This document shows, piece by piece, positions 1-10,932 of a stretch of 64,000 nucleotides of DNA. This DNA comes from Steromphala cineraria (Eukaryota; Mollusca; Gastropoda; Trochida; Trochidae). Position 1 is the stretch's first letter; each line of letters opens with the position of its first letter. The stretch is from assembly GCA_916613615.1 (NCBI GenBank), contig OU744730.1, positions 1 to 64,000 of the forward strand. Direction: 5' to 3'. The notes beneath the pieces were generated by a model, which did no database searches, had not been told where the DNA came from, and worked only from the letters and a program-made list of their open reading frames with translations. A program made the translations under genes and the position numbers.

Positions 1-326
1 ATGGGGAGTTTGGGGGGAGGGGCACATTAATGGTCCCGGGGCACTAAAAGGGTTAATTCCGTGCACCATAAAATTTTATTATTACCCGGTAACGATCTGT
101 GGAATGACAACATAAAACGGCACACTTTGAATCGAGAGCATGTTTTGTTGATTAGAAATATATCATGATGTTTGTATTACTTTTGTTTTGAGTGTGAATT
201 GTTGCATATGTTCTCGATTTTTCTTGTTTGTTGTCACTGTTATTAATACTGTGAATATGCATTTTTGTGCAGTTTACAAAACTGATAGTTCCTGCTTATT
301 AAGATTTCTCACATTTCATCCAATGC
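1..326. other. AT-rich stretch, no feature recognised
   Basis: No open frame, RNA gene or repeat was recognised. The first 60 bases are locally G-rich and the rest is AT-rich. Confidence 0.5.
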
Positions 327-693
327 TTTAAAGGGGCAGTAGCACGTTTTTTGATAATTTTATATTTAAAAATTTTCACTGATAATTGTAAGTTAATGTT
401 AAATGTATTATTTTGACAGTGTCAAAAATCTCATAACACAAGCCAATTATCAATAGTCAGAGGACAAAGTATGAAGATTCACGTAAAATTCATTGGCGGC
501 CATTTTTGTGTGAACACCTTTAATTCATTTTGTGTAAGAAAAAGGAATCGCATGGCTTTACTTTACATTATGTATTTGAATTATTACTGCTCCATTTAGT
601 TTGAATACATTGTCTTTCAATTGGAACCGTTAATTTACATTTTCCTGACATCACCTTATATTCCCCCTAAAAACGTGCTACTGCCCCTTTAAA
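327..693. mobile_element. MITE-like element with 25 bp terminal inverted repeats
   Basis: The ends at 327-351 and 669-693 are reverse complements of each other over 25 bases, reading TTTAAAGGGGCAGTAGCACG inwards. The 367 bp element has no coding capacity. The TA inside the outermost TTTAAA could be the target-site duplication of a Tc1/mariner-like donor, but TTTAAA is itself palindromic, so the exact end cannot be fixed from one copy. The element at 34079-34556 has a similar terminus (TTAAAGAGACACTCCG), which suggests a related mobilising transposase. Confidence 0.75.
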
Positions 694-930
694 CAATATT
701 TTATATCTATTTGCATCTATATTTTATAATATGTTTTGATATATGGATTATTGTACTATATGGTGTCTCATAGGCCTATTGTAACATGACTTTGGTAAAT
801 ACTCGTTTCTGATTGGTTAATTTGAAGGATTTCCCAGTGTTAAATGGCAATGAACACCCGCAAATTGACTGAGGCGAACCACCGCAAATTATGGCCGGGT
901 GCTTGATATTTAACATGAAGAACAAAAACT
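694..930. other. Spacer, no feature recognised
   Basis: AT-rich DNA between the MITE and the LINE fragment. It contains a TTCTGATTGGTTAA motif near 810, a CCAAT-box-type sequence that recurs near several hairpin elements in this window. Confidence 0.35.
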
Positions 931-931
931 G

Positions 932-1414
932 TTGAGTGCTCTTCGAAGTTTTTTTAGTGATTTCACGCAAAGACTAAAGGATATATACCAACAAAACTGG
1001 CTTAGTAAACTTACACTTTCTTCAAAATGTGACACTTATTTGGGTTGTAAGCCATATATTTATACTGAGTACTATTTATCATGGGTTACAATAAAGAAAT
1101 TTAGAGTAAGTTTATCACGTTTCCGATGTTCATCTCACGATTTATGGATTGAAACGGGCAGATATTTTAATATGAAAAGAGAAGATAGATTATGTAAATC
1201 ATGTACTACAAATTTTATAGAAAATGAATATCATTTTTTGCTCGTGTGTCCGTTATATGATAAACTCAGAAGACAATACCTTAAGGAATGTTATTATGTT
1301 CATCCCTCTTTAGAGAAATTTTCATCCTTAATGAAATGTAATAAGTATGATGTAATAACAAATCTTGCAATGTTTCTGTACCATGTCACGAACATTAGGA
1401 AATCCCAATGTTAG
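932..1414 (+). pseudogene. 3' end of a non-LTR retrotransposon ORF2 (C-terminal cysteine/histidine domain)
   Basis: An open frame of about 160 codons with no convincing start: it opens at TTG, as expected for a 5'-truncated insertion. The C-terminal half contains RLCKSCTTNFIENEYHFLLV followed by a cysteine, so it holds CxxC, then ExH and a last C. This is the zinc-binding-like tail found after reverse transcriptase in CR1/L2/Jockey/L1-type LINE polyproteins. The preceding SRFRCSSHDLWIETGRYF matches the usual 'LR(x)S(x)H(x)L(x)IE(x)GRY' lead-in. The reverse transcriptase and endonuclease parts are absent. The minus-strand LINE at 24003-25601 has a homologous but more decayed segment. The fragment was part of a retrotransposition enzyme, cannot work alone, and is probably not expressed as a host protein. 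Confidence 0.75.
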
Positions 1415-1520
1415 ATATATGATTGTCATGACATGATTGCCATATAGTTTTGTATTTTGTATTTTTGTAATATGTACTATATGCATGTGGCCTTTCAGTA
1501 TTGAATAAATATTGATTGAT
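932..1520 (+). mobile_element. 5'-truncated LINE insertion, including 3' UTR
   Basis: The ORF2 tail is followed by about 100 bp of AT-rich 3' UTR and then AATAAATATTGATTGATGAA, which resembles the short-repeat tail seen at the 3' ends of CR1/L2-type elements. 5' truncation is the usual outcome of target-primed reverse transcription. No target-site duplication was resolved by eye. Confidence 0.6.
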
Positions 1521-3826
1521 GAAATGATTTTATGTCTGCAATGTTTTAATATTCTAAAAACGTATTACTTGTATAAGGACGTAACACTGGAATAAAATAG
1601 CCTTCTTCTTCTTAATCTAACTACTTACAACGCGGAACGAGCTCGAGGGACCTAGTTTTCAGCGGCGTCCCAGTAGATATCGCTTTTAGGTCATTCCATT
1701 TCAAATCGACCAAAATCTGGGGATCGCCCCAGTTGACATCATGGATTTTTGAATTTTCAATTTTAATACATGCTACTGTATCTTCAGAGAAGGGAAATAC
1801 ACAAATTTTGTTCATACTCAAAATATTTCGTGTTTGCCATAGTGTTTTAGGAGACAGGAGTCTTCCAAATGTGACGTTATTGAGCAAAACCCTTGATACG
1901 TTTCGATGTCTCTTAAATTGACATCTCCAACATCTTTGATGTTTCAAAAATTATATTAAACATTTGAAAGAATGTGTATTTATATGGTTTAATTGGCTTG
2001 ACAAAAATGCTTAATTTCATTTTGTTTTCACTTGTCTGTGAAGTAGAAGGGATGTGGTGCACCAAACATGCTATGATTCGTCTCCTTGATGTATCGAAGA
2101 GTTGGACGTTAAGAATTCGTGACAATATATTGCGTTCTAATGTTCCAATAGCTGTTTCCATCTACCTACCGTTCGGAAAAATGTAAAAAAGACCCCTGTT
2201 TAAAGCTGTCTGTAGAAAAAGACGCACCTTCTAGAGATTTCATATTTTGCACATACGTACCTCATAGTCAGGACTACAACATATCAAAATTGGCGGGGGT
2301 AAAATTTCGCATATACCTACTATAAGTGTTTAGTAAAGCATCCCTAAATGATTTACCGACGCTTCACATTGATTGACATATCCATGTTTGAGATATTCTG
2401 GAGGTTGTTGAATAGTGAATTTATAACAATTCACTTACATAAAATTCATTGGGGACAGACTTACCTTTTGGGTAGTCTAAATCTATAGGCCAGGACCATT
2501 AGAAATAAGGTGGAAAAAAAATAGTAGAAAGCTGATTTTTTCTGGAAAGCTAAGAAATATCCTTCTCAAAACAATGGCACAAAGTTCTGGAAATTCCAGC
2601 TGGTGGCTTTTTCAAAATGGCCGCCATTTCCAATATGGCCGCCAGAGATTTGCTGAAATATTGAATATCTTTTACATTTATGTTGTGTATTAAATTTTGT
2701 ATATCAAATGAAAGCTTGTTTGATTACCTTTTCAAAAATGTACTTTTTATTGGTGTAGATAATAACTGAAGTGAAATATTGATCAAAATGCTTGCAAAAT
2801 GTACTTTTATAACATGAAGAATGCATTTGCTCACAGTTAGTCACTAAATTCAGTATCAGTACTACGGCATTTTAAATGACATCCCATACACTGTCTTGAA
2901 CACTGTATCAAGCTTTCAAATAGATGATTCATTTCAAGAATTGCATCCACAAGAGACCATTTTCAGAACTTTTGGATTAAAAAAAGACCAGATTCTGTTG
3001 GAACAAATATCCTCTCTCTGTACTGCCATTCATATTCACTTGCTAGTAATTCATTTCCCAAATATTGCTGCACAGTGAGGTATATTCTATGGAACACACA
3101 GCTGCAAATGAGTGATTCCGATCTGAAAGAGAATGAAACACTGACTCTCTGGACTGATTTGAAATACGATGGTGCTTCAGAGATTACGCTGATTCGTTAG
3201 CTGAAGATTTTAAAAATGAATTTTTCTAAAAAAGAGCCACCTTTGAAATTCCACTCCGAAAGAACCATCCATTGCATATTAGTTTGAGCGCAGCTACCAG
3301 AGCTTTCTTCTTCATCTAATTATGCCGGTTTGAGTCTGTCATACATCAAAACTGCATGAGCATTGAGCAACCATAAGATGTTGCTATATGCTCTGAAAAA
3401 TAGCGTCCAGAGGACTGGATCTACACAGAATAATTTCATTTTTTGTCAGTTGTAGCCTATGCAACCATCATCACCAGAGCCAACTACTTCAACAGGTACT
3501 TTTCCAATGGACAATGTCCATTGCAGTTGATTTCCAGGCCTGTTTACTGACTCTTTCTTTGTTTTTGCGTGATTAATCATTGTCTTGCCACAACAAAGGA
3601 AAGAGACCTATACAGGCAATTGTTTTCGTTTCAGAATTGAAAAGAATATCTGCTGATGGGCCCCGCCTCTGTTATTCAAATGATATAAAGTCGAAGTCAA
3701 TATACAAATGGTACAAGGATACAAAGATATTTGCATACATGCAGTCTTTGAAAGGCATTTAGATGTGGTATACACAATATAGAAGTTGTTTACCAGAAAT
3801 TACAATATCCCTTAAAATTACTTAGA
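1521..3826. other. 2.3 kb without a recognised gene
   Basis: Small open frames occur (108 codons at 1621-1947 minus, 82 codons at 1913-2161 minus, 60 codons at 2896-3078 plus), but none shows a family motif or consistent splice signals. Near 2617-2645 the motif ATGGCCGCCA appears twice with AAAATGG/CCATTT context. This looks like dispersed-repeat DNA, but I cannot assign it to an element. Confidence 0.4.
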
Positions 3827-3968
3827 GAATAACCAACGAGGTACGAGTGATTACGGGATATCTGCCCGAGTCGAAATAATGTTCACAGTCGCGAGCCTTG
3901 GCGAGCGACTGAACATTATTTTGACGAGGGCAGATATCCCGTAATCACTCGTACCGAGTTGGTTATTC
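3827..3968. repeat. Near-perfect palindrome (hairpin element), about 65 bp arms
   Basis: GAATAACCAAC at 3827 is answered by GTTGGTTATTC ending at 3968. Between them, the arms match through GTACGAGTGATTACGGGATA, TCTGCCC and AATAATGTTCA, with only a few mismatches, around the loop GAGCCTTGGCGAG. The DNA could extrude or be transcribed as a long hairpin. It shares about two thirds of its arm sequence with the palindrome at 12349-12480. Confidence 0.9.
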
Positions 3969-5085
3969 TATATATTACCCATTTGTAATGAAATATGATT
4001 AAAAAACGACTGAAAAGATGCGATTGAGAAATCGTAGTAATTAATGCTGTAGTAAGTGATACCAATCAGCTGATCAGTATTCATACGCGTGTCCAACCGA
4101 ACATCTCCAGAGTGAATTAGTCAACAACGCATCGGAATCTAGTTCAGTTTCAAAACAATACGAAAATGACGAAAATAATGTCCCTGAATGATATAATACA
4201 CTTTTCAACATTGAACAAATTTACACACATAAAACTCTTAACAAACAACATTATTTGATAAAGATAATAAGTATTTGAATCAGCCGATCGTCACGCCGTA
4301 CTACCACTGTGATGTGTTGTTGACGGCACAATGTTGTAACGAAAATGTCAAAAACCTGTCAATTTTTTTAAACAATTCTTGATAAAAATGGCAATATCTT
4401 TAAGAGAAACTTACAAAGAATGCATCAAAACAAGTCTGTATGTCAGGATAATCAAATAATCTGAAGTTTGAACAACATTTGTTTCTTTCGACGTTACTTT
4501 CATTTACGTAGCAAGTGTCAAGAACGATAACTCTAATCGGCCTATGATCACGGTAGGATTGTTCCCAGGGCTTATCAACTATGAGTATGTTGATTTGTAA
4601 ACGTTATTGCTTTCATGAATGTATGTATTGAATTTGAGTCCCTGTTGTTTTTATGTGTTAATAATTACTAATGGATCAGTGAAATTCTTGTGCTTGGATA
4701 GATTTCATGAATTTTCGATGGCAGCCATGTTTGTTTACAAACAGACAGCGCTTACCATACCTTTGGAAAAAGCACAATCTTGAGATCACAATGAATCTTA
4801 ACACGTAGATGAACAGTTTCAAATAATACTGCCCCTGCGTTTAAATATATACCTGTAAGTTATATGATGTACAGTAATATTCATCGTTCTACGATTTTAT
4901 TTTTAACCTAATCGACATACGTTCGAAACGTTCGATTTATCAATGAAACTTGAAAATAGTTCCGTCGACCAATCGTCTTTCATTCTCTTAGGAACCGACC
5001 AATCAACGTTGAGAATCACTAAAAAGCACATGTGCGGATATCAAAAGAATATCCACTCGTGTATCCTCGCCCGTATGGGTAATAA
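3827..5085 (+). mobile_element. Hairpin-headed non-coding dispersed element, copy 1
   Basis: The palindrome at 3827-3968 abuts a body flanked by inverted TATTACCCA (3973) and TGGGTAATA (ends 5084). The second copy at 12349-13166 has the same order: related palindrome, body bounded by TCCCAAG/CTTGGGA, a conserved AAAATAGTTCCGTC followed by a CCAATC motif (here near 4957), and a terminal TCCTYGCCCG segment. No coding frame spans the body. It looks like a non-autonomous transposon, but its superfamily is not identifiable from sequence alone. Confidence 0.5.
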
Positions 5086-5815
5086 AACATATTCTGTACC
5101 ACAGATACTATTTATGTGGATGTGGTAACACTCGTAAACCTAGCAATATGTTACGAGCGGCAACAGACCACTCAACACTCAGACATAGAGTATATCATTT
5201 TGAAGTTCATTGTGAGATCTCACATGGGGCTGATTGTTATCCAAACTTGTGTTGTGAGAGTTTCTGATTGAACAGAGTTGTGCCTTTTTCTGATCTGAGT
5301 GAGATCCAAGTCATCTATACAATCAAATGTTTTAACAGTATAGACATAATAACTGAGATATGCATGATTAATCATCTGTTTTGAAAAGCATATTCCAATA
5401 TGCTACATTCTGAATCAAATTAATCCCATGGCTTAACTAAATGAAAATCCATAAGGCAAATGATGAAGTTATTAAATTTAAGGTTGTTCAATGTGACAGG
5501 GGCAAGGCCAAGTGTCCAAGACCAGAGATAAAGTGGACCTCTGAGGTAACCAAATATTAACTCTTCAGCATTGAACCATAGGAGGCTTATCCCAAATGGC
5601 CTAAATCCAAAATACTAAATATTCATTTATGGACAAAATTCCAAACAATCCAATCTGATCATTAGGTGTGTTTTGTATTATTTTGATAAGTAGAAAGATA
5701 AGATTGATAGATATATCTAACTGTTTATCCCCATTTCTTAAGGATTATCTTTGATTATTAGTAGGGGTTTTGCTTATATGAATTAAATGAATGTTTGTTA
5801 TCAACTTCCATTATA
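5086..5815. other. Spacer, no feature recognised
   Basis: AT-rich DNA with no recognised gene, repeat or RNA. Confidence 0.4.
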
Positions 5816-5820
5816 TCTGG

Positions 5821-5887
5821 GGCGGGATAGCGCAGTGGTTAGCGCGTTCGGCTTCGGATCAAGAGGTCCGTGGTTCGAATCCCGCCA
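5821..5887 (+). repeat. tRNA-like sequence with A and B boxes (tRNA pseudogene or SINE head)
   Basis: A clear A box (TAGCGCAGTGG at 5828) and B box (GGTTCGAATCC at 5872) are at tRNA spacing. The D stem GCGC/GCGC is intact, and a loop CTTCGGA would give an Arg-type TCG anticodon. The anticodon stem has a central mismatch, however, and the T stem has only two good pairs. The 3' TCCCGCC that would pair with 5' GGCGGGA overlaps the T arm. It is therefore a decayed tRNA or the pol III promoter of a SINE rather than a working tRNA gene. Confidence 0.6.
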
Positions 5888-5889
5888 GG

Positions 5890-7597
5890 GGCTCGGCAAC
5901 TTTATCTGCAGTAGAGAACTGTTCATGATATGATAATTTTATGTCCACATTCTTTCACAATGATTAAAATATTGCCCCATAGCTGCGAAATGCAAAGAGG
6001 TCAAGAGGTGGAAGCAGATGTTAAACTTCAACACAACAATAACTTATATACTTGTTCCTACTCTGTTTTGGGTTTTGTCTGCTGGGGATTTCATACTTGG
6101 AGACTTCGTCCCACAACCGGTGGTTCAAGGGGTCCCATCTTGGTGGCTTTCACCCTTGTGTGGTTGGTTTGAGTATACACTTAAAGGAACATTGCCAATT
6201 CACCATATGAAAGACTGCACTGTGACTTTCTAACCCGTAATGGACATTTGAGTTTCCATTCTCTGTAAACCTGGTGGTGTTGTTCATGCCTATACCTGCA
6301 ATGGGCCGTATGAATGCTGACATTGATGTCGGTATTATCAAATCAGCTTTGCTAATATCTACCAGTACAATGGATTTTCATCTGCTAAAATGCATCATAG
6401 AGTTTGTGAAGCTTCTCGTGTTTCATACCTGTAAATGATGTTGACACATATCGCTACTAGTAGTACGGACTAGTTATTTGTACCGAAATGCTCCAGCGCA
6501 AACTCTTTAATTTGTTGGAAATAAATCGTAGATCTCGAGAGAAATCTATCTCAGTCTGATGTCAACATTACCTTTGGAGATGACATGTTCAGAAGACAGT
6601 CATCTTTATCTTTCGTCTTGGCATTTGAACGTTGAGGCCTCGATTTTAATCAGAAAAACAATGATCATGCTTTGATTGACGTCATCTACAGACTTGACAT
6701 TTCAAATTGACCATATCTTTGTATGTTCCGAGTTCTTTATTTCTTAACGTTATTGATGTTGATTCATTGCTCTCTCACACACGTATTGTAGCTAGTTATG
6801 TTGCACCTATTGGAATGAATGAATGGCGACTTCTTGTCCCGGGAAGCTTTTGGTTTTCAAATTCAGACTCGACTAATTCTCGATTTTTGTAGCAGGAATG
6901 GTAACGGTAACAGTTGTTGTTGAGTTGTAACTTGGTTTTGGAGGACGTCTTAAGACTGGCTTTGGTCGCAAATCTTTAGCTGTCCCCCTATCCCGAAACA
7001 CGTTTTATTTTTTCATTAATTTGCTTTTAGTCCAAATTCTTTTTCATAAAAACAAAGTTTGACAAAGTCTTCAATTCATTGTCCGTGGGAAACCACTTAT
7101 GGGTAAACAGGTGTTTGGGAATCTCTTCAGTTGAAGCTGTGGATGTGTACTACAAAAGAATAATTATCCACGAAATAAAGAAGACTTATTGCAGTTTCAT
7201 TGTGCAATTAATCTATTAGCCTCGCAAAGGCTGACTGAGTTTCCAAATGGTGTACTGTCAAATCTTCAATCTTGTGCACGAGAACATCAACATGGTCTGA
7301 GGATAAGTTTTTTATCCATCTGTTTGTACCCCAGTTTTATGTGACATTTCATTCTCTGTATCTAGACCTTCATCCTCGAGATATTATTCCATAACGATTT
7401 CAATACCATTTATGTTATCATAGCGGTACAAAATGCATTCTTGTGCATACAGCCCTCTGTAGAAGTTTCTAGAATTTTTTTTTCCCGAAGCAGGGTACGT
7501 TTTGTTATAATTAACTTTGCGTATTAGCAGTCGGGAAAGTGATGAACGTTTGATACAGCAGGGGTATTGTTTATGGAAATATGTAGGTGACATACCA
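5890..7597. other. 1.7 kb without a recognised gene
   Basis: Only short open frames without family motifs. Part of it may be the body of a SINE or retroposon that ends in the tail at 7602-7660, but I see no homology that shows this. Confidence 0.35.
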
Positions 7598-7601
7598 CTA
7601 G

Positions 7602-7660
7602 TTGATGGATATGTGCGCTATATAAATATCCATGTGATAATAATAATATAATAAAAAAAT
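7602..7660 (+). repeat. Retroposon 3' tail (GTGCGCTATATAAAT type) with AT-rich microsatellite
   Basis: The sequence GGATATGTGCGCTATATAAA followed by TATCC and a run of (AATAAT)-like repeats is the characteristic 3' end of SINE/LINE retroposons in many aquatic animals. Only the tail is identifiable, and the body upstream cannot be delimited. Confidence 0.5.
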
Positions 7661-8579
7661 ATAAACATTCGCCCGAACGTAACTGCTTCGCGGTAATTGT
7701 TCACCAATCGTCTCCTTTAAGAACTTAAGAGTCAACTATTCTGTTACAGGACTATTTTTTCATCCTTTCATTACGTTCACACGTTATATTTTACAGACTA
7801 TTCGAAATGAAGCATCCTCAAAATCTCTACTTAGGGTTTAATATGCTATGTCTAAAAATCTTTATTTCTTGAAAATTTTACCCTCGTGATTTTTTCATAT
7901 GTTAGAGTTCATAAAATGAGGAATAAGCTGTAACAATTTCATGACTGTGTGAGGTGCGCCTTTTTGTACAGAGACATAAGAAAATGGTAGAATTTCCTTT
8001 TTTTGCCGAGGGTAGGTGTATTTAAGTTCCACTGAAACTCAATACGGCTTGGTGAAAGTATGTATTATTTAGGTTCTTGACTGTTCGATTGATACTTTCA
8101 TTCTTCATACAAATATTATCACTCAAGTCACCACATTTCTTTGATACTGCTTTTTGAAAATTGACCAAACCGAGAAATCACTTAAAATATGACCGAATTT
8201 GAAATTAGCGTAACTGAGGGTATTTCCTAATTATATGCAAACTGTAAACGCATGCTGCTTCAGAATTATATCAACAACTTATATACAAAAAATAACAATG
8301 AGCAGGCAGTTTTTATTTTTTTGCGAACAGTTTTCTGCAAGTGGTATATTTGATAGAATTACGATAGGTGCCACAATTAAACAACCCTTGCGGCAAAACC
8401 AATACGAATATCCGAAAAATATTTTATTTTTGTAATGACCTTTATATGTACTATGTTTGGTGTGAAAATGAAATAATCGGTGTCATCACCTGGGAGGTAT
8501 TGGTCGAATTGAGCTGGAATTGCCCTTTTCTGAGATCATTGTAGATATCGCTACGATCAAATCGTCATAACCCTATTAC

Positions 8580-8725
8580 ATCATCAGTAAAATGTCATCA
8601 CAAGGCTTTGCCATCACTTAGAAAACAGATGACAATGCTATGACGTCACAAGTTCATGACATAACAATGCTATGACATCATAATGCTGATGATGTCACAA
8701 TGCATGACCTCACTGCTCAAGAAGT
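8580..8725. repeat. Degenerate short repeats rich in TGACGTCA-like sites
   Basis: CAATGCTATGACGTCA (8633) and CAATGCTATGACATCA (about 8665) are followed by GATGATGTCACAATGC and CATGACCTCAC. One copy is a perfect CRE palindrome (TGACGTCA at 8641-8648). The arrangement is consistent with a short degenerate tandem repeat. A regulatory role is possible but there is no gene nearby to receive it. Confidence 0.45.
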
Positions 8726-8801
8726 CTAATGGCAGTTTCGTGTTCAGATGTGTTCATTCTTTTGCTAATAACTGTTGATAAATGATTTGAATGATAAATA
8801 A

Positions 8802-8944
8802 AATCTCACCCCCGTGTCTTCTGATATCAATTATATCAACATTCGTTGATTAAAGTAAAAATATCCCCGGCAAGCCTCGGATATTTGTAACTTAAATCAA
8901 CGAGTGTTGAAATATTTGATATCAGAAGACACTTGGGTGAGATT
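8802..8944. repeat. Near-perfect palindrome (hairpin element), about 65 bp arms
   Basis: AATCTCACC at 8802 pairs with GGTGAGATT ending at 8944. Inside, GTGTCTTCTGATATCAA pairs with TTGATATCAGAAGACAC-type sequence and AAATATCC (ends 8866) pairs with GGATATTT (starts 8879), around the loop CCGGCAAGCCTC. Its arm motif (GTGTCTT.TGATAT...CAACA(T/C)TCGTTGAT) also occurs in the dispersed element at 22694-22985 and 28356-28890. Confidence 0.88.
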
Positions 8945-9654
8945 CTCTATATCTCATGAACTAATGATCTCCATGTCTTCTAATGATGTCACAGACGATA
9001 TTGGGAGATTATATGCAGATACCAGTCACTTTGGGTCACCGTGGCCGTATTTTCAAGGTCACCTCGGCACTTGGACCACTTTTGAAACTGTTGTAAACTG
9101 TTTCAATGTTTTAAAATTAGGTCACAGCATACATTTAGAAATAAAGCATTGGCTTATTGTGATGCTGAGCTTATTCATATATGGATATTATATCTATAGA
9201 TAGACATTGTATTAAATTAGCACAAATAAAGATAAAACAAATCATTTCCAGTCTATTGTTTTTTATTTATTATATGTTTTTGTACATTTATTTATATGTA
9301 GGTTGTCACATCACTTTGACAATTTTCCTTAGAACTGTTCACACAGAGTAATGTGTGTCTAAAGCCAACGCTGGTAGTTACAAAAACGATATTTTAATAA
9401 CTATTATGACAATCACTATATTTCTCAGGTCATCAAAGCATTTTGACGGCTTTCCAATCTTGATAATCAAGTCCATGTGATAATATCTCAAAACGACGGG
9501 GGACATTGCCATGTTTGTAGCAAACACTTGTACACATTTGTATTCATTTTTCCAAAATTATTGGAACGATTCACTTGTGTGTAAGTCAGCGTGTCGCTGT
9601 TACACCCAGCAGGCATTTTTCCTTGTAGATATTATCAAATCCCGTAGGGTTTAT
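8945..9654. other. Stretch without a recognised gene
   Basis: A 99-codon frame starts inside the palindrome and runs to 9203, but it has no recognisable motif and its start depends on the hairpin arm. I see nothing else. Confidence 0.35.
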
Positions 9655-10932
9655 CAATAGGGGAGACCAGTGCAAAGCGCGCCGTCGGGGCAAAGTGACT
9701 AAGCCTTTTTTCTCCATAAGGATCGACAGATGGTCAGGTTTGTCATTATCAACCAATAATAGTAAACGTTAAGAAACGTTGTGGTTCACTTTTGCATCGT
9801 TAGCGTGAGTTGGAGACTTACCATTGCAAAAAGTTTAAAAAACGTCATTTTCCTTTAAGGAAAGAATATGTTCGAATTCAAATATTTTATATAAACACAA
9901 AACGCGACATTGAATTTGAGTGCACCTATTACACAAAAATATGTCACCTATTCATTGAATTAGAAATTTTGAGACTCATTGCTTGAATTATTTTCTTGTA
10001 TGCACATATCGAATGGTACCCTCTAAGGGGCAAAGTGAGCCGAGGGGAGCGCTTTGCCCCGAGTGATCTAAAATATATATCTAATGGTCATCAAATTAGT
10101 GTCAGAGTTATCAATTATTTTTCTTAAGTAAATATCGTCAAAAAGAATTGTAATCTTCATTCTATAACTTACCTGTATTTTTCAAAATCGATATTATCAA
10201 TGAAGTATCATATTTATATCATATGATTTTTATTTCATTTAGAAACACTATATTTTCTTTGCTTATTTAGCAGTAGTGTAAAATTCAATATATATTTTGT
10301 TTTATCCCTAAATAATTAAGAAATTAATCCGTATGGGCAAGCAAGAAAGAGATTAGATGTTTGAAAAATGTTAAATTAGTCCTTTCAACCAATCAATTTC
10401 TTTATTTCTTTCATATTTTTCATGTTTTCTGATACTAAATGAGTTAAATTGTCAAGACTTCATACTTCTTAGGAATTGGTATGTAGTAATCAAGTAGATT
10501 TTTTTTGTGAAGAGCTTCGAATACCAAGGGCCATGAAATATGTAAAATATTTTTACTTTCTTTGCATACTAAGCCTAGGTTTTTATTATTTGTTAAGTTT
10601 TCATAAGGGTGTCTGTGAACTGCTTGGCACTTTTTAAAAAAATTGGTTGAATGGCAATAACTTATTTAAGGTGTTTGACATATCACAGTTGTGTGTCTAT
10701 TCGCATGGGCGCTTTGCCCCAAACTACGGGGCAAAGTGCACCGCCTGTGTCGAAATACTTTTTCGTTTATATCTCTTTATGCTGGCATGGTAGGTTAAAA
10801 AGCATTTGCCACACAATAGTTTACCTGATGAGAATTAAAGACATGCTGCAAGTTGCATTCTAAACATGTTAATATGCCCAGGAAACACGTTTTTAAGTTA
10901 GGGGGCGCGCTTTGCCCTGGTCTCCCCTATTG
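9655..10932. mobile_element. Non-autonomous DNA transposon, 1.28 kb, with 29 bp TIRs and subterminal GGGGCAAAGTG repeats
   Basis: The left end at 9655-9683 (CAATAGGGGAGACCAG then GCAAAGCGCGCC) is the inverse of the right end at about 10904-10932, with one mismatch. The motif GGGGCAAAGTG or its complement recurs inside, near 9688, 10027 (direct), 10050 (inverted), 10709 (inverted) and 10728 (direct), and within both TIRs. Spaced copies of a terminal motif are typical transposase-binding arrays. No transposase frame is present, so the element would have to be mobilised in trans. A direct target-site duplication is not obvious. Confidence 0.72.

Noticed and set aside
1621..2161. Minus-strand frames of 108 and 82 codons
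   Set aside because: No recognisable motif, no splice signals linking them, and plus-strand frames overlap them. Kept as undefined DNA.
5821..5887. Functional tRNA-Arg (TCG)
   Set aside because: The T stem has only two pairs and the anticodon stem is mismatched, so it is listed as a tRNA-like repeat instead.
8904..9203. 99-codon plus-strand frame
   Set aside because: Its start is inside the arm of the 8802-8944 palindrome and no family signature is present.
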